From JAAYJG01 sp964450305 (GTDB taxonomy: Bacteria; Bacillota; Clostridia; DSM-8532): a stretch of 27,747 nucleotides of DNA. Positions 15,610 through 23,799 of this stretch are shown here, one piece after another. The position numbers and the translations under genes were made by a program. Under the pieces are notes generated by a model that worked only from the letters and a program-made list of their open reading frames with translations, ran no database searches and was not told the origin of the DNA. The DNA lies in the NCBI GenBank assembly GCA_964450305.1, contig CAYVFB010000040.1:1-27747 (forward strand), written 5' to 3'. Positions within the stretch are counted from its first letter, which is position 1; each line of letters begins with the position of its first letter.

Positions 15610-15749
15610 GTCTTAACGCTTGAACAAATACCCCAAATGCACACCCATAACCGCGTTCCAGGCTGTGGCTATGAGTTTGTTACAGGGGAAAATACCCTCA
15701 TTCACATTTACACTGCTTTACACCAACTGGTGCTTGTTGCATGACACTT

Positions 15750-15783
15750 GCCCTCGTTACCAGCGAGAACGCAGGCTCTTTTT
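15750..15783 (+). terminator. Possible terminator after queH
   Basis: CTCG (15753-15756) pairs with CGAG (15764-15767), with flanking GCC (15750-15752) and GGC (15774-15776), followed by TTTTT (15779-15783). The stem is bulged and short, so the call is weak. The rest of the 315-nt gap up to 15924 holds the promoter of the next gene and nothing else clear. Confidence 0.35.
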
Positions 15784-15835
15784 ATTACGCTTTCATTAAA
15801 ATTCTGAATTTTTATCAGATTCTTCCCATAACTTG

Positions 15836-15864
15836 TCGAAATAATATATGAATTGTTGTATAAT
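15836..15864 (+). promoter_or_regulatory. Probable promoter of the cell-wall amidase gene
   Basis: A perfect TATAAT (15859-15864) lies 60 nt before the start codon. At 17-nt distance the -35 is only TCGAAA (15836-15841); TTGTCG (15833-15838) is closer to consensus but 20 nt away. Confidence 0.5.
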
Positions 15865-15924
15865 GGTAAGTAAGCAGCTAATCTGTTTTGCATTACCAAA
15901 GATAACAATTGTGGGGGAATCACA

Positions 15925-18879
15925 ATGAAAAAATTCTTATCTTTTTTGATAATCATTTTTCTGTTCACATTTTTTTCAAATGCTGCCATGGCCGTTGATG
16001 TGAAGATCGGCAGCACCACCACAACCTATAAGGGAACGGTATATAACCTTGAGCTGAACGGAGTGTGGGTTCCTACTGAAACCCCCTGCATTGTTGTCGC
16101 AGGTGTGGCCTATGTTCCGCTGCATGAGGTTTTTCAGGATTATCTCGGTCTTGTGGTGGGTTATGATCAGGACACCGAGATGGCCTATGTTCGTTCCGGA
16201 GATAAAATCATGGAGTTCAGCCAGAAAGATCAGGCCATTTACGAGAACGGCAAAAAGCTTGAGGGTTCTCTGCCGGTAGCCGCTGTGAACGGAAATATCA
16301 TGGTTCCCCTTTCTAAAACCGCAGGCTGCTTTGGTTATACCGTTGCAGTCAAATCCGATAACAAAACCATCACCATTCAATGGAGCAATAAAACCGATAC
16401 CAGCGCTGTTGTAAAAGATACAAAGGTAACGGGCAGCGTCAGCAGGATCTCTTATTATCCTGAAACAGGCAGGGAAATCGTTCTGATCGAAACCTCTGCA
16501 AAGGAAATCGCAAATCATTATGTGTTAAAGCCCATGGAGGGCAATCCCTTTTATCGTCTGTGTGTCCAGTTTAAAAATGCAGATATTGATAACGCCGGTG
16601 CAATGGATGTGTACGCAGGCTCGGTACAGCAGATACGCTTTGCTCAGGCAGACACCAGGAATCATCTGGCCAATGTCGTGATCGAGGTGGATCATCAGCC
16701 CGATTATGCTGTAAAAACAGTGTCCGGGGGCATTCAAATCGCCATTGTATCTGATAAAACCCCGGAAAACTCTGCAGACCTGAAACCTGCGCCACAGCCC
16801 ACAAATGCTCCGGAACCCACAAAGGCGCCACAGCCCACGAATGAACCGGAACCCACCAAAACGCCACAGCCCACGAAGGCGCCAGAACCCACAATAGCTC
16901 CGCAACCATCTCCCAAGCCGGCCGTAACACCTGTACCTTCAAAGGCACCTGTGGCCACACCCACTCCACAGCCCATCCAGCAGGTTGGCAGTGGATCCAT
17001 TTATTACACGATGGATGGAAATGACTGTGTGATAGTGCTTGAAGGGGTGGATCTGCCCACGCAGATAAAACAAAACCCGCAGCAATATTCCATGGAGTAT
17101 CGTTCCATTGAAAAGATGCTTCAGCTGAAGCTGCCTTTCCTGTCAAACTTTAAAACCGACATTTTGCCCGGAAACACACTGTTGCACGGTATCATTACCT
17201 TCAGCAGCAATCTGCGGCAGGAGGTCATTGTTCGCATATCCGGCAGGGAAGCATTAAATTATTCTATCGCCTCCAACGCAAACAATGGCACACGGATTAC
17301 CATCAGGGCAAATGACGAGGTGGCCCAGTCAACGCAGTCCTCCACACCACAGGTGCCTCAGGCTGCTCCTGCGCCTGCGCAGCCGAAGCCCACGCCTGTT
17401 CCTGTTGTTAACCCCAACCCGGCGCCTGCGTCCCCAACACCGGCGGCACCCAAAACCACCCCAACACCTATACCTTCTGATAATCCGGTTCAGGTACAGC
17501 CCGGTCCCACCGGCGCACCATCACCTGAACAGCTTTCCAACAGGGGAGAAGGCGACAGGTCCGGCACCGTATCCTATGTGGCCGGCTCGGATACCCTGAT
17601 TATCGACACGCTGGCCCTGGAAAGCTATCGCATTTTCAGGCTGAGTGAACCGTCGAGAGTTGTTATCGATCTGTATCAAAATGTGATAGATTCAAAGGAA
17701 CTGGATGTCCCGTCAGGTAGACTGTATACGAAGATCCGCACCGGTCAGTTTGACGCTACCACCGCCAGGATCGTTCTCGACCTGAAGGAAGAGCATGACT
17801 GGCAAGCTGTAAAAAGTGGCAGCCGACTAACTGTTACTCTGAAGCCGTCAGGGTTGAAAAACCTTTCTTTTAGCAATGAGGATCAGGGAGCATCCCTGAT
17901 ACTGAAGGGTCCGGGCTTGAAACAAAAGATAGAGCAGAGCATGGCAGAGATCAGAATCGATGACGACAAAGATTCCAAAACCTTTGCATTTGTCTTTATC
18001 AACGGACTGATCGATCTGGGCAATGGAAAGCTGCAGGTCGGGGATCGCATCATGAAAGCGGCTCAGACACTTACCTCCGGCAAAAACGCGTTTCTTGTCA
18101 TTGAAAGGGAAAACGCTGAAACTACCTATAGGTTCCGGTTTACAGACTCAGACGACTACGTGGTGATCGAGCCTGTAACCTCAGGCACGCAAGCCGGAAG
18201 CAGCACCAGCAGCACCGGCAGTACAGACAGCACCGGCAGTACAGGCAGCACCGGCAGTACAGGCAGCACCGGCAGTACCGGAACCCAACCCGGGGACGTA
18301 ACAGGAAGTAACCCAACACCAACTCCCGTCCCCGTAAACAATGGCAAGCTTATCGTGCTCGACGCCGGCCATGGAGGGACTGAACCCGGAGCAACCTACG
18401 GTAAAGATGAAAAATGGTATAACCTGGACATTGCCAAACGTGTTGAAACCATTCTGGTGGCAAACGGTGTTACTGTGAAACAAACCCGCACCACCGATGT
18501 GTTAGTTAGTTTGAATGAAAGGGTAAAGATGGCCAACGACTGGAAGGCCGATCTGTTTGTAAGCATCCATAACAACGCCTTCTTCGATAAGAAAATGCAT
18601 GGAAGCATGACCTTCTTTTACACGGGAAGCTACAAGGGCAAGGAGTATGCCACCATTATTCAAAAGGACCTTTTAAAGAACCTTGGTTCAAAGGATTTGG
18701 GGGTTAAGTCCAACACCTTTGTCGTGATCAAGAAGACGACCATGCCGGCTGTATTGGTGGAATTCGGTTGCTTGTCCAATGATGCTGAAAGAGCGAAGCT
18801 GGATACCGAGGAATACAGGCAGAAGGCGGCTGAATCCCTTGCGGAAAGCATCCTGAAGATCATTCCGAAGCTGGAATAA
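15925..18879 (+). CDS. Secreted N-acetylmuramoyl-L-alanine amidase with copper-amine-oxidase-like and AMIN domains
   Basis: A 984-residue secreted enzyme that cuts the bond between N-acetylmuramic acid and the stem peptide of peptidoglycan. Order: signal peptide with likely cleavage after AMA (residue 23); copper-amine-oxidase N-terminal-like domain (about 25-155); AMIN-like region (about 165-275); Pro-Thr linker (about 282-352); a beta-rich region (355-465); second Pro-rich linker (about 466-540); second AMIN-like region (about 547-655); an unassigned region; Ser-Thr-Gly linker (about 754-790); and a C-terminal Amidase_3 domain with zinc and catalytic residues His816 (DAGHGG), Glu829, His882 (SIHNN) and Glu946 (VEFG). 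AMIN domains target amidases to the septum or envelope. It is much longer than common amidases because of the linkers. Ribosome binding site GGGGGAAT. Confidence 0.95.
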   Translation: MKKFLSFLIIIFLFTFFSNAAMAVDVKIGSTTTTYKGTVYNLELNGVWVPTETPCIVVAGVAYVPLHEVFQDYLGLVVGYDQDTEMAYVRSGDKIMEFSQKDQAIYENGKKLEGSLPVAAVNGNIMVPLSKTAGCFGYTVAVKSDNKTITIQWSNKTDTSAVVKDTKVTGSVSRISYYPETGREIVLIETSAKEIANHYVLKPMEGNPFYRLCVQFKNADIDNAGAMDVYAGSVQQIRFAQADTRNHLANVVIEVDHQPDYAVKTVSGGIQIAIVSDKTPENSADLKPAPQPTNAPEPTKAPQPTNEPEPTKTPQPTKAPEPTIAPQPSPKPAVTPVPSKAPVATPTPQPIQQVGSGSIYYTMDGNDCVIVLEGVDLPTQIKQNPQQYSMEYRSIEKMLQLKLPFLSNFKTDILPGNTLLHGIITFSSNLRQEVIVRISGREALNYSIASNANNGTRITIRANDEVAQSTQSSTPQVPQAAPAPAQPKPTPVPVVNPNPAPASPTPAAPKTTPTPIPSDNPVQVQPGPTGAPSPEQLSNRGEGDRSGTVSYVAGSDTLIIDTLALESYRIFRLSEPSRVVIDLYQNVIDSKELDVPSGRLYTKIRTGQFDATTARIVLDLKEEHDWQAVKSGSRLTVTLKPSGLKNLSFSNEDQGASLILKGPGLKQKIEQSMAEIRIDDDKDSKTFAFVFINGLIDLGNGKLQVGDRIMKAAQTLTSGKNAFLVIERENAETTYRFRFTDSDDYVVIEPVTSGTQAGSSTSSTGSTDSTGSTGSTGSTGSTGSTGTQPGDVTGSNPTPTPVPVNNGKLIVLDAGHGGTEPGATYGKDEKWYNLDIAKRVETILVANGVTVKQTRTTDVLVSLNERVKMANDWKADLFVSIHNNAFFDKKMHGSMTFFYTGSYKGKEYATIIQKDLLKNLGSKDLGVKSNTFVVIKKTTMPAVLVEFGCLSNDAERAKLDTEEYRQKAAESLAESILKIIPKLE
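16789..16896 (+). repeat. 36-bp coding repeat, three copies (Pro-Thr linker)
   Basis: Three in-frame units starting at 16789, 16825 and 16861 encode APQPTNAPEPTK-type dodecapeptides inside the amidase. Further PxP stretches follow with decayed similarity. Such linkers are flexible and may span the wall; copy number may vary between strains. Confidence 0.9.
18211..18282 (+). repeat. 18-bp coding repeat, four copies (Ser-Thr-Gly linker)
   Basis: Units at 18211, 18229, 18247 and 18265 (AGCACCGGCAGTACAGGC) encode STGSTG. The middle units are identical in DNA, so the repeat is young or kept uniform by slippage; it joins the unassigned region to the catalytic domain. Confidence 0.92.
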
Positions 18880-18933
18880 GCTTTGCCTGCTTCCATATGG
18901 CAGTATGGCAGGCTGCGCCTGCTAATCTTTGTA

Positions 18934-19146
18934 TAGTAACTATCAGGTATTGTGTTTTATCCTGAGCGCAGTGAAGGATCCTGTCAGGAGTAATATTGAG
19001 ATCCTTAACTTCCGTCCGGCAGGATTTACCTGCTTCCCTGTGACAGGATGGCAATCTGTGCCTGATTCTTTATGATAGGATGACAGACTTTGTCTGCTTC
19101 CATAGGACAGGGTGACAGACTGCGTCTGCTTACTGTGAATAGTAAC
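18934..19146 (-). repeat. Dispersed hairpin element, copy 3 (inverted, rearranged)
   Basis: On the minus strand it matches copy 2: the stretch GTGTTTTATCCTGAGCGCAG (18952-18971), then GAAGGATC, GTCAGGAGTAAT and GAGATCCTT are the reverse complement of the copy 2 interior, and the ends carry AGTAAC. It differs by a shortened one end and by about three 32-nt direct repeats (from about 19041, 19073, 19104) of the type GGATGACAGACT..GTCTGCTT, each with a small inverted repeat. A further scrap with GGCAGGCTGCGCCTG lies at 18907-18921. The 421-nt gap between the amidase and rph holds this element and the terminator only. Confidence 0.65.
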
Positions 19147-19154
19147 AATTCATA

Positions 19155-19190
19155 AAAAAATCAGAAGAATTCATTCTTTTGATTTTTTTA
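19155..19190 (+). terminator. Strong, probably bidirectional terminator
   Basis: AAAAAATCAGAAGAAT (19155-19170) pairs with ATTCTTTTGATTTTTT (19173-19188) at all 16 positions with one G-T pair, and the right arm is itself T-rich. The symmetrical A/T tails allow termination from either side. It ends amidase transcription after it has read through the repeat element. Confidence 0.85.
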
Positions 19191-19300
19191 TATTGCTGAT
19201 TATGGTAATATGGTAAAAGAGTATTTTTTCAAACGGTGACTCAAACTATGGAGTGGCTGGAAATAACGCTCCTGCGGTATAACTGAAAGGAAACAACACT

Positions 19301-20029
19301 ATGTCAAGGTTTGACGGCAGAAAAGACAATGAACTGAGAAAAATAAAGATTACGAGAAACTATCTCAAGTATGCCGAAGGCTCGGCTTTGGTTGAATATG
19401 GGAATACGAAGGTCATCTGCACCGCGTCTTTGGACGATAAGGTTCCGCCCTTCCGAAAGGGGACGGGTGAGGGCTGGGTTACTGCCGAATACAGCATGCT
19501 TCCGCGGGCCACTCAGGTTAGAAATATGCGCGACATCGGCAAGCTGAAGCTCAATGGCCGGGCGAATGAGATCCAGCGCCTGATTGGCCGCTCGCTGCGC
19601 TCGGTTATCGATCTGAAGCTGCTGGGTGAACGGTCGATCCTGATCGACTGCGATGTGATTCAGGCCGACGGCGGAACCAGAACCGCATCCATTACCGGTG
19701 GTTTTGTTGCGTTGATGGACGCCTGCAGCTGGCTGGTGGATAAAAAAATGATATCGGAAATGCCCATCCAGCACTTCGTTGCCGCAGTAAGCACCGGCCT
19801 GGTAAACGGACGGGAGCTTTTGGATTTATGCTACGAAGAAGATTCCGGTGCGACAGTGGACATGAACATTGTGATGACCGACTCCGGCCAGCTCATAGAG
19901 GTTCAGGCCACAGGCGAAATGACTCCGTTTTCCAGGCAATCCATGAACACCATGCTGGATCTGGCGGAAAAAGGCATTAAAGAAATTATTGACATTCAGC
20001 GGGCAGTGCTGATGGAAGGCTTCAAATAA
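19301..20029 (+). CDS. rph: Ribonuclease PH
   Basis: A 242-residue phosphorolytic 3'-5' exoribonuclease that trims tRNA precursors and structured RNA ends; it works as a hexameric ring. Motifs: MSRFDGRKDNELR at the start, NTKVICTASL, GWVTAEYSMLPRAT, the phosphate-site region GGTRTASITG, and DSGQLIEVQATGEMTPFSR near the C-terminus. Length is typical. ATG 19301 follows AAAGGAAAC. It is first in a tight rph-rdgB-yfcE group that ends at the terminator 21138-21171. A weak promoter may lie in the 19190-19290 stretch, but no convincing pair of boxes was seen. Confidence 0.98.
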   Translation: MSRFDGRKDNELRKIKITRNYLKYAEGSALVEYGNTKVICTASLDDKVPPFRKGTGEGWVTAEYSMLPRATQVRNMRDIGKLKLNGRANEIQRLIGRSLRSVIDLKLLGERSILIDCDVIQADGGTRTASITGGFVALMDACSWLVDKKMISEMPIQHFVAAVSTGLVNGRELLDLCYEEDSGATVDMNIVMTDSGQLIEVQATGEMTPFSRQSMNTMLDLAEKGIKEIIDIQRAVLMEGFK

Positions 20030-20038
20030 GAGGGACCC

Positions 20039-20629
20039 ATGGAAAAACTGATCATTGCTTCAAAAAACAAAGGAAAAATCAACGAGATCAAGGATATTCT
20101 GAAATGGCTACCCTTCGAGATCCTTTCAATGAACGATGCGGGCTATGATGATGAGATAGAAGAAAACGGGAATACCTTTGATGAAAATGCCATGTTGAAG
20201 GCGCAGACGGTGTTCAGCCACACCGGAGGCATGGTTCTGGCCGATGACAGCGGGCTGGAAATCGATTTTCTCAATGGTGCGCCAGGCATCTATACAGCCC
20301 GTTTTGCGGGAGAGCACACCAGCCAGGAAGAAAAAAACACCAGGATATCAGCCCTCTTATCCGGGGTGGACAGCCCATACAGATCAGCAAGGTTTGTCTG
20401 CTCCATTGCTTTTGTTTCCAAAGATAGAAGTTTTACCGTCAATGGCGTTACGGAAGGGCGTATCGCTGAAAAACCCGTGGGTTTCGCCGGGTTTGGCTAC
20501 GATCCTGTTTTTTTCATGCCTGAATATGGGAAAACCATGGCCGAATTGCCGGATTCCATTAAGAATCAGGTCAGCCACAGGGCCAGGGCATTGCAGAAGC
20601 TTCGGGAAGAACTGGAAAAATATTATTAA
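20039..20629 (+). CDS. rdgB: XTP/dITP diphosphatase (RdgB/HAM1 family)
   Basis: A 196-residue pyrophosphatase that removes deaminated purine nucleotides (XTP, dITP, ITP) from the nucleotide pool and so prevents their use in DNA and RNA. Family motifs seen: ASKNKGKINEI (substrate phosphate binding), NTFDENAMLKA, ADDSGLEID with the catalytic Asp pair, GAPGIYTARFAG, GFGYDPVFFMPEYGKTMAEL and NQVSHRARAL. Start ATG 20039 lies 9 nt after the rph stop with GAGGGA in the gap. The rph-rdgB pairing is widely conserved, and in some species the two are fused. Confidence 0.98.
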   Translation: MEKLIIASKNKGKINEIKDILKWLPFEILSMNDAGYDDEIEENGNTFDENAMLKAQTVFSHTGGMVLADDSGLEIDFLNGAPGIYTARFAGEHTSQEEKNTRISALLSGVDSPYRSARFVCSIAFVSKDRSFTVNGVTEGRIAEKPVGFAGFGYDPVFFMPEYGKTMAELPDSIKNQVSHRARALQKLREELEKYY

Positions 20630-20649
20630 CTCAGACAGGAAGCTCGTTT

Positions 20650-21132
20650 ATGATAAAGCTATTGGTCATCAGCGACACCCACGGGGATACCTCGCTTGCG
20701 GAAAAGGTACTGGAAAAGCATCAGGATGCAGACATCGTCGTTCACCTTGGAGATTACTTACGGGATGCTGAAAGGTTACATGAGTTATATCCGAAAATAA
20801 GGTTTGAAGTTGTTTGCGGCAACTGCGATTACGTGGGGGGTGACATTCCCATGGAAAAGCTGCTTGAGCTTGAAGGACAAAGGGTTTTATTAACCCATGG
20901 GCACCGGTATTCGGTGAAATGGGGAATAGAACGGCTGCGTGCAAAGGCTCATTATGAAAATATTCAACTGTTGCTGTTCGGTCATACCCATATTTGCCAC
21001 ACGGAATATGGGCCGGGATACATCCTGCTGAACCCCGGAAGCATCTCCGAGCCCCGCGGAAGCAATAAAGGGACCTACGCGGTTGTGCTGATTGACAACG
21101 CAAAAATAAACATTGAACTGATGAGTCAGTGA
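20650..21132 (+). CDS. YfcE/MJ0936-type metallophosphoesterase
   Basis: A 160-residue calcineurin-like phosphoesterase. The metal-binding motifs are complete: SDTHGD, HLGDYLRD, GNCDYVGG, LTHGH and FGHTHICH. Members of this family cleave phosphodiesters or phosphomonoesters with manganese or nickel; the natural substrate is not known for most. It follows rdgB by 20 nt with CAGGAAGC as ribosome binding site, and commonly sits with rph and rdgB in Firmicutes. A terminator begins five bases after the stop. Confidence 0.95.
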   Translation: MIKLLVISDTHGDTSLAEKVLEKHQDADIVVHLGDYLRDAERLHELYPKIRFEVVCGNCDYVGGDIPMEKLLELEGQRVLLTHGHRYSVKWGIERLRAKAHYENIQLLLFGHTHICHTEYGPGYILLNPGSISEPRGSNKGTYAVVLIDNAKINIELMSQ

Positions 21133-21137
21133 AGTGG

Positions 21138-21171
21138 CCAGAGGAATGGTTCCGGATGACTCTGGTTTTTA
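21138..21171 (+). terminator. Rho-independent terminator after rph-rdgB-yfcE
   Basis: CCAGAG (21138-21143) pairs with CTCTGG (21160-21165); inside, GAA and TTC add a small second stem; TTTTTA follows. It cleanly separates the rph group from the cysteine desulfurase. Confidence 0.92.
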
Positions 21172-21276
21172 TTGATAATTCCGGATGAGTAAAAAATTAT
21201 GTCTGCCGGAACCGCCAAACTGATTCAAAAAGAACCCGATTCGGCCCAAAAAACCACAGAAAGAAAGGGATACACC

Positions 21277-22428
21277 TTGACCGATATCATCTACTTCGAT
21301 AACAGCGCCACCACCGGCATTTACCCGGAAGCACTGGCCGCGATGAACGATGTTTATACATCCCTGTACGCGAACCCGTCCTCTTTGCATAAAATGGGCA
21401 GTGACGCTGAAAAGGTACTGCAGCGCTCCAGGGAAATCATTGCACGAACCCTGGGGGTCTCTGACCAGGAGATATATTTCACCTCTGGCGGAACCGAGTC
21501 CAACAACTGGGCGATCAAGGGTGTGGCACGAGCTCACAAAAAGAGGGGAACACATTTGATCACCTCTGCCACCGAACACCCGTCTGTGATGGAGTGTTTT
21601 AAATATCTTGAAACGGAAGGCTTTTCTGCTGATGTTCTGCAGGTGGACAGCGAAGGCCTGCTCAGCCCTGAAACCCTTGCGGACAAGGTTCATGGAGGAA
21701 CCGTCCTGGTCAGCTTCATTCTGGTGAATAATGAAACCGGCGCCATTCAAAAGGCTGAAGAGCTCATCCGGGTTATCCGGCTTTCAAACCCGAAAACGCT
21801 TGTTCACATCGATGCCGTACAGGCTTATGGGAAAATCCCCCTGAACCTGTCCAGGCTGGATGCGGATCTGGTGTCCATATCATCCCATAAAATTCACGGA
21901 CCCAAAGGCTGCGGGGCATTGTTCGTTCGCAGGAACACGCACATTCTGCCGGTTTTACATGGTGGCGGCCAGGAGAAGAAGCTGCGCTCCGGTACGGAAA
22001 ATGTCCCGGCTGTTTGGGCTTTTGCGGTGGCGGCCGAAATCATTCACCGGCAGATGGAAATGAACAGAAGCAACGCCGCCAAGCTGAAAAGTACGATTAT
22101 TGAAGGTTTGAAACAGATTTTCGGAACCGGTCAATATGCGGTGAACTCTCCGGACAATGGTTATGAAGGGATTGTGAATATCGCCTTCCCCAGGGTAAAG
22201 GCCCAAGTGCTGATGCATCATTTGGAAGCCGAGAATATATTCGTTTCGGTGGGTTCGGCCTGTTCGTCCCATAAGAATACAACCAGCCATGTATTGAAAG
22301 CCATGAACCTGCCGAAAGAAAATATGGAAGGTGCAATCCGCCTCAGCTTTTCGGGGATGAATACCGAACAGGAGGCCAGCCGATTTTTAGAGATCCTTCA
22401 AAAAATTATTCCAGTCATCCGATACTGA
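21277..22428 (+). CDS. Cysteine desulfurase (IscS/NifS family), probable partner of ThiI
   Basis: A PLP enzyme that takes sulfur from cysteine and passes it on as a persulfide. From the TTG start 21277 it has 383 residues and begins MTDIIYFDNSATT, the usual family start, with AAAGGGA (21264-21270) 6 nt upstream. An in-frame ATG at 21199 would add 26 residues but has no ribosome binding site. Seen: GGTESNNWAIKG, HPSVME, SSHKIHGPKG with PLP-binding Lys205, and catalytic Cys329 in GSACSSH. The next gene is thiI, 75 nt later, so its likely job is to supply sulfur for tRNA 4-thiouridine, like NifZ of Bacillus subtilis. No iscU or suf genes are near, which argues against a main role in iron-sulfur cluster assembly. 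Confidence 0.93.
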   Translation: MTDIIYFDNSATTGIYPEALAAMNDVYTSLYANPSSLHKMGSDAEKVLQRSREIIARTLGVSDQEIYFTSGGTESNNWAIKGVARAHKKRGTHLITSATEHPSVMECFKYLETEGFSADVLQVDSEGLLSPETLADKVHGGTVLVSFILVNNETGAIQKAEELIRVIRLSNPKTLVHIDAVQAYGKIPLNLSRLDADLVSISSHKIHGPKGCGALFVRRNTHILPVLHGGGQEKKLRSGTENVPAVWAFAVAAEIIHRQMEMNRSNAAKLKSTIIEGLKQIFGTGQYAVNSPDNGYEGIVNIAFPRVKAQVLMHHLEAENIFVSVGSACSSHKNTTSHVLKAMNLPKENMEGAIRLSFSGMNTEQEASRFLEILQKIIPVIRY

Positions 22429-22503
22429 GAGTTGTCAAGAGGAGCTGTTCTGTTGAACACATTGATGAAAAAGTCACTCCTGATATGAAAAGAAAGTGAG
22501 ATC

Positions 22504-23679
22504 ATGATGAACAAAGTCATTCTTGTACGCTATGAAGAAATTTTCCTGAAAGGCCTGAACAAGCCGGTTTTTGAGACCAAGCTGATGAAAAACATGAAAA
22601 GGGTTCTTTACGGATTGGGCCCGGTAACGGTATTTAAGGCCCAGAGCAGGATCTATGTAGAGCCTGAAAAGGAAGACTACCCCGTTGATGAAGCCATCAA
22701 GCGCCTCACAAAGGTTTTTGGGATTGCCTCGGTCAGCCCGGTGATGAAGCTTGAAACCAAGCAGGAGCTCATTTACAGCCAGGCCGTGGAAATGGTACAA
22801 GACCTTGTGGAAAAGCGACGCTTTAAAACCTTTAAGGTGGAAACCAAACGGGCTGATAAAAAGTATCCGATGAATTCGCTGGAGGTTTCCAAAGACCTTG
22901 GCGGCGTGATTCTAAACCAGGTACCGGGGCTGAAGGTGGATGTGAACACTCCGGAATTTATCCTTTATGTGGAGATACGGGAGTATACCTATCTTTATTC
23001 AGAAATCATCCCCTGTGCGAAGGGGCTGCCGGTAGGATCCAACGGAAAGGCAACGCTCTTAATCTCAGGGGGAATCGATTCGCCGGTGGCAGGATGGATG
23101 GTGGCCAAGCGCGGGGTGCGCATCGAAGCGGTTCATTTCTACAGCTACCCATACACCAGCGAACGCGCGAAAGACAAGGTGATTCGTCTTGCACAGGAGC
23201 TGTCCCAATATACCCTGGGCATACGGCTGCACATCGTTCCATTTACCGAGATACAGATGGAGATCAATCAGAAATGCCCGCAGGATCACCTGACGATCAT
23301 CATGCGCAGGTTTATGATGAAAATCGCCGAGCGAATTGCCACGCAAAATGGCTCATTAGGCCTCATTACCGGTGAGGCTATCGGCCAGGTTGCCAGCCAG
23401 ACCCTCGAGAGCCTGCTGGTTACAAACAGCGCGGTCACGATGCCTGTTTACCGGCCTTGCATTGGCATGGACAAAAGCGAAGTGATCGAGATCGCCAAAA
23501 GGATAGATACCTTCGAAACCTCTATTCTTCCATATGAAGACTGCTGCACCGTTTTTGTGGCCAAACATCCGGCAACGAAGCCGCAGCTTGAAAAAACACT
23601 CGGCTATGAACAGGTGCTGGACGGTGAAGCACTGATTCAGAAAGCCCTGGACGGAACTGAGGTACTGGAAATCGAGTAA
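22504..23679 (+). CDS. thiI: tRNA 4-thiouridine synthase ThiI (no rhodanese domain)
   Basis: A 391-residue enzyme that adenylates uridine 8 of tRNA and replaces its oxygen with sulfur. Order: ferredoxin-like and THUMP RNA-binding domains (about 1-165), then the PP-loop ATPase domain with SGGIDS (188-193). The catalytic-type cysteine lies in YEDCCTVF (Cys347 or Cys348), followed by AKHPATKP. The C-terminal rhodanese domain of E. coli ThiI is absent, as usual in Firmicutes, so sulfur must come directly from the desulfurase encoded just before. Start ATG 22504 (or the next ATG, 22507) lies after AAAGTGAG. Its last 20 nt, including the stop, are copied again 67 nt downstream (see repeat). Confidence 0.97.
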   Translation: MMNKVILVRYEEIFLKGLNKPVFETKLMKNMKRVLYGLGPVTVFKAQSRIYVEPEKEDYPVDEAIKRLTKVFGIASVSPVMKLETKQELIYSQAVEMVQDLVEKRRFKTFKVETKRADKKYPMNSLEVSKDLGGVILNQVPGLKVDVNTPEFILYVEIREYTYLYSEIIPCAKGLPVGSNGKATLLISGGIDSPVAGWMVAKRGVRIEAVHFYSYPYTSERAKDKVIRLAQELSQYTLGIRLHIVPFTEIQMEINQKCPQDHLTIIMRRFMMKIAERIATQNGSLGLITGEAIGQVASQTLESLLVTNSAVTMPVYRPCIGMDKSEVIEIAKRIDTFETSILPYEDCCTVFVAKHPATKPQLEKTLGYEQVLDGEALIQKALDGTEVLEIE

Positions 23680-23749
23680 GGAAAAGGTGTTAAAAAGAAC
23701 CGTTACACTGCTTCCGCCCGGGACCTAGATACTGGAAATCGAGTAAGGA
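23663..23749. repeat. 20-nt direct repeat of the thiI 3' end
   Basis: TACTGGAAATCGAGTAAGGA occurs at 23663-23682 (end of thiI with its TAA) and again at 23730-23749, separated by 47 nt. The second copy is non-coding. It looks like a small tandem duplication or the trace of an insertion; the intervening 47 nt match nothing I recognise. Confidence 0.9.
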
Positions 23750-23799
23750 TGGTTCTTCATAAAATCCTATATCAGGAATACTATATATTGGTGATGTGA

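Noticed and set aside
18140..18483. Leftward cysteine-rich repeat protein
   Set aside because: Antisense product of the Ser-Thr-Gly linker repeat in the amidase gene.
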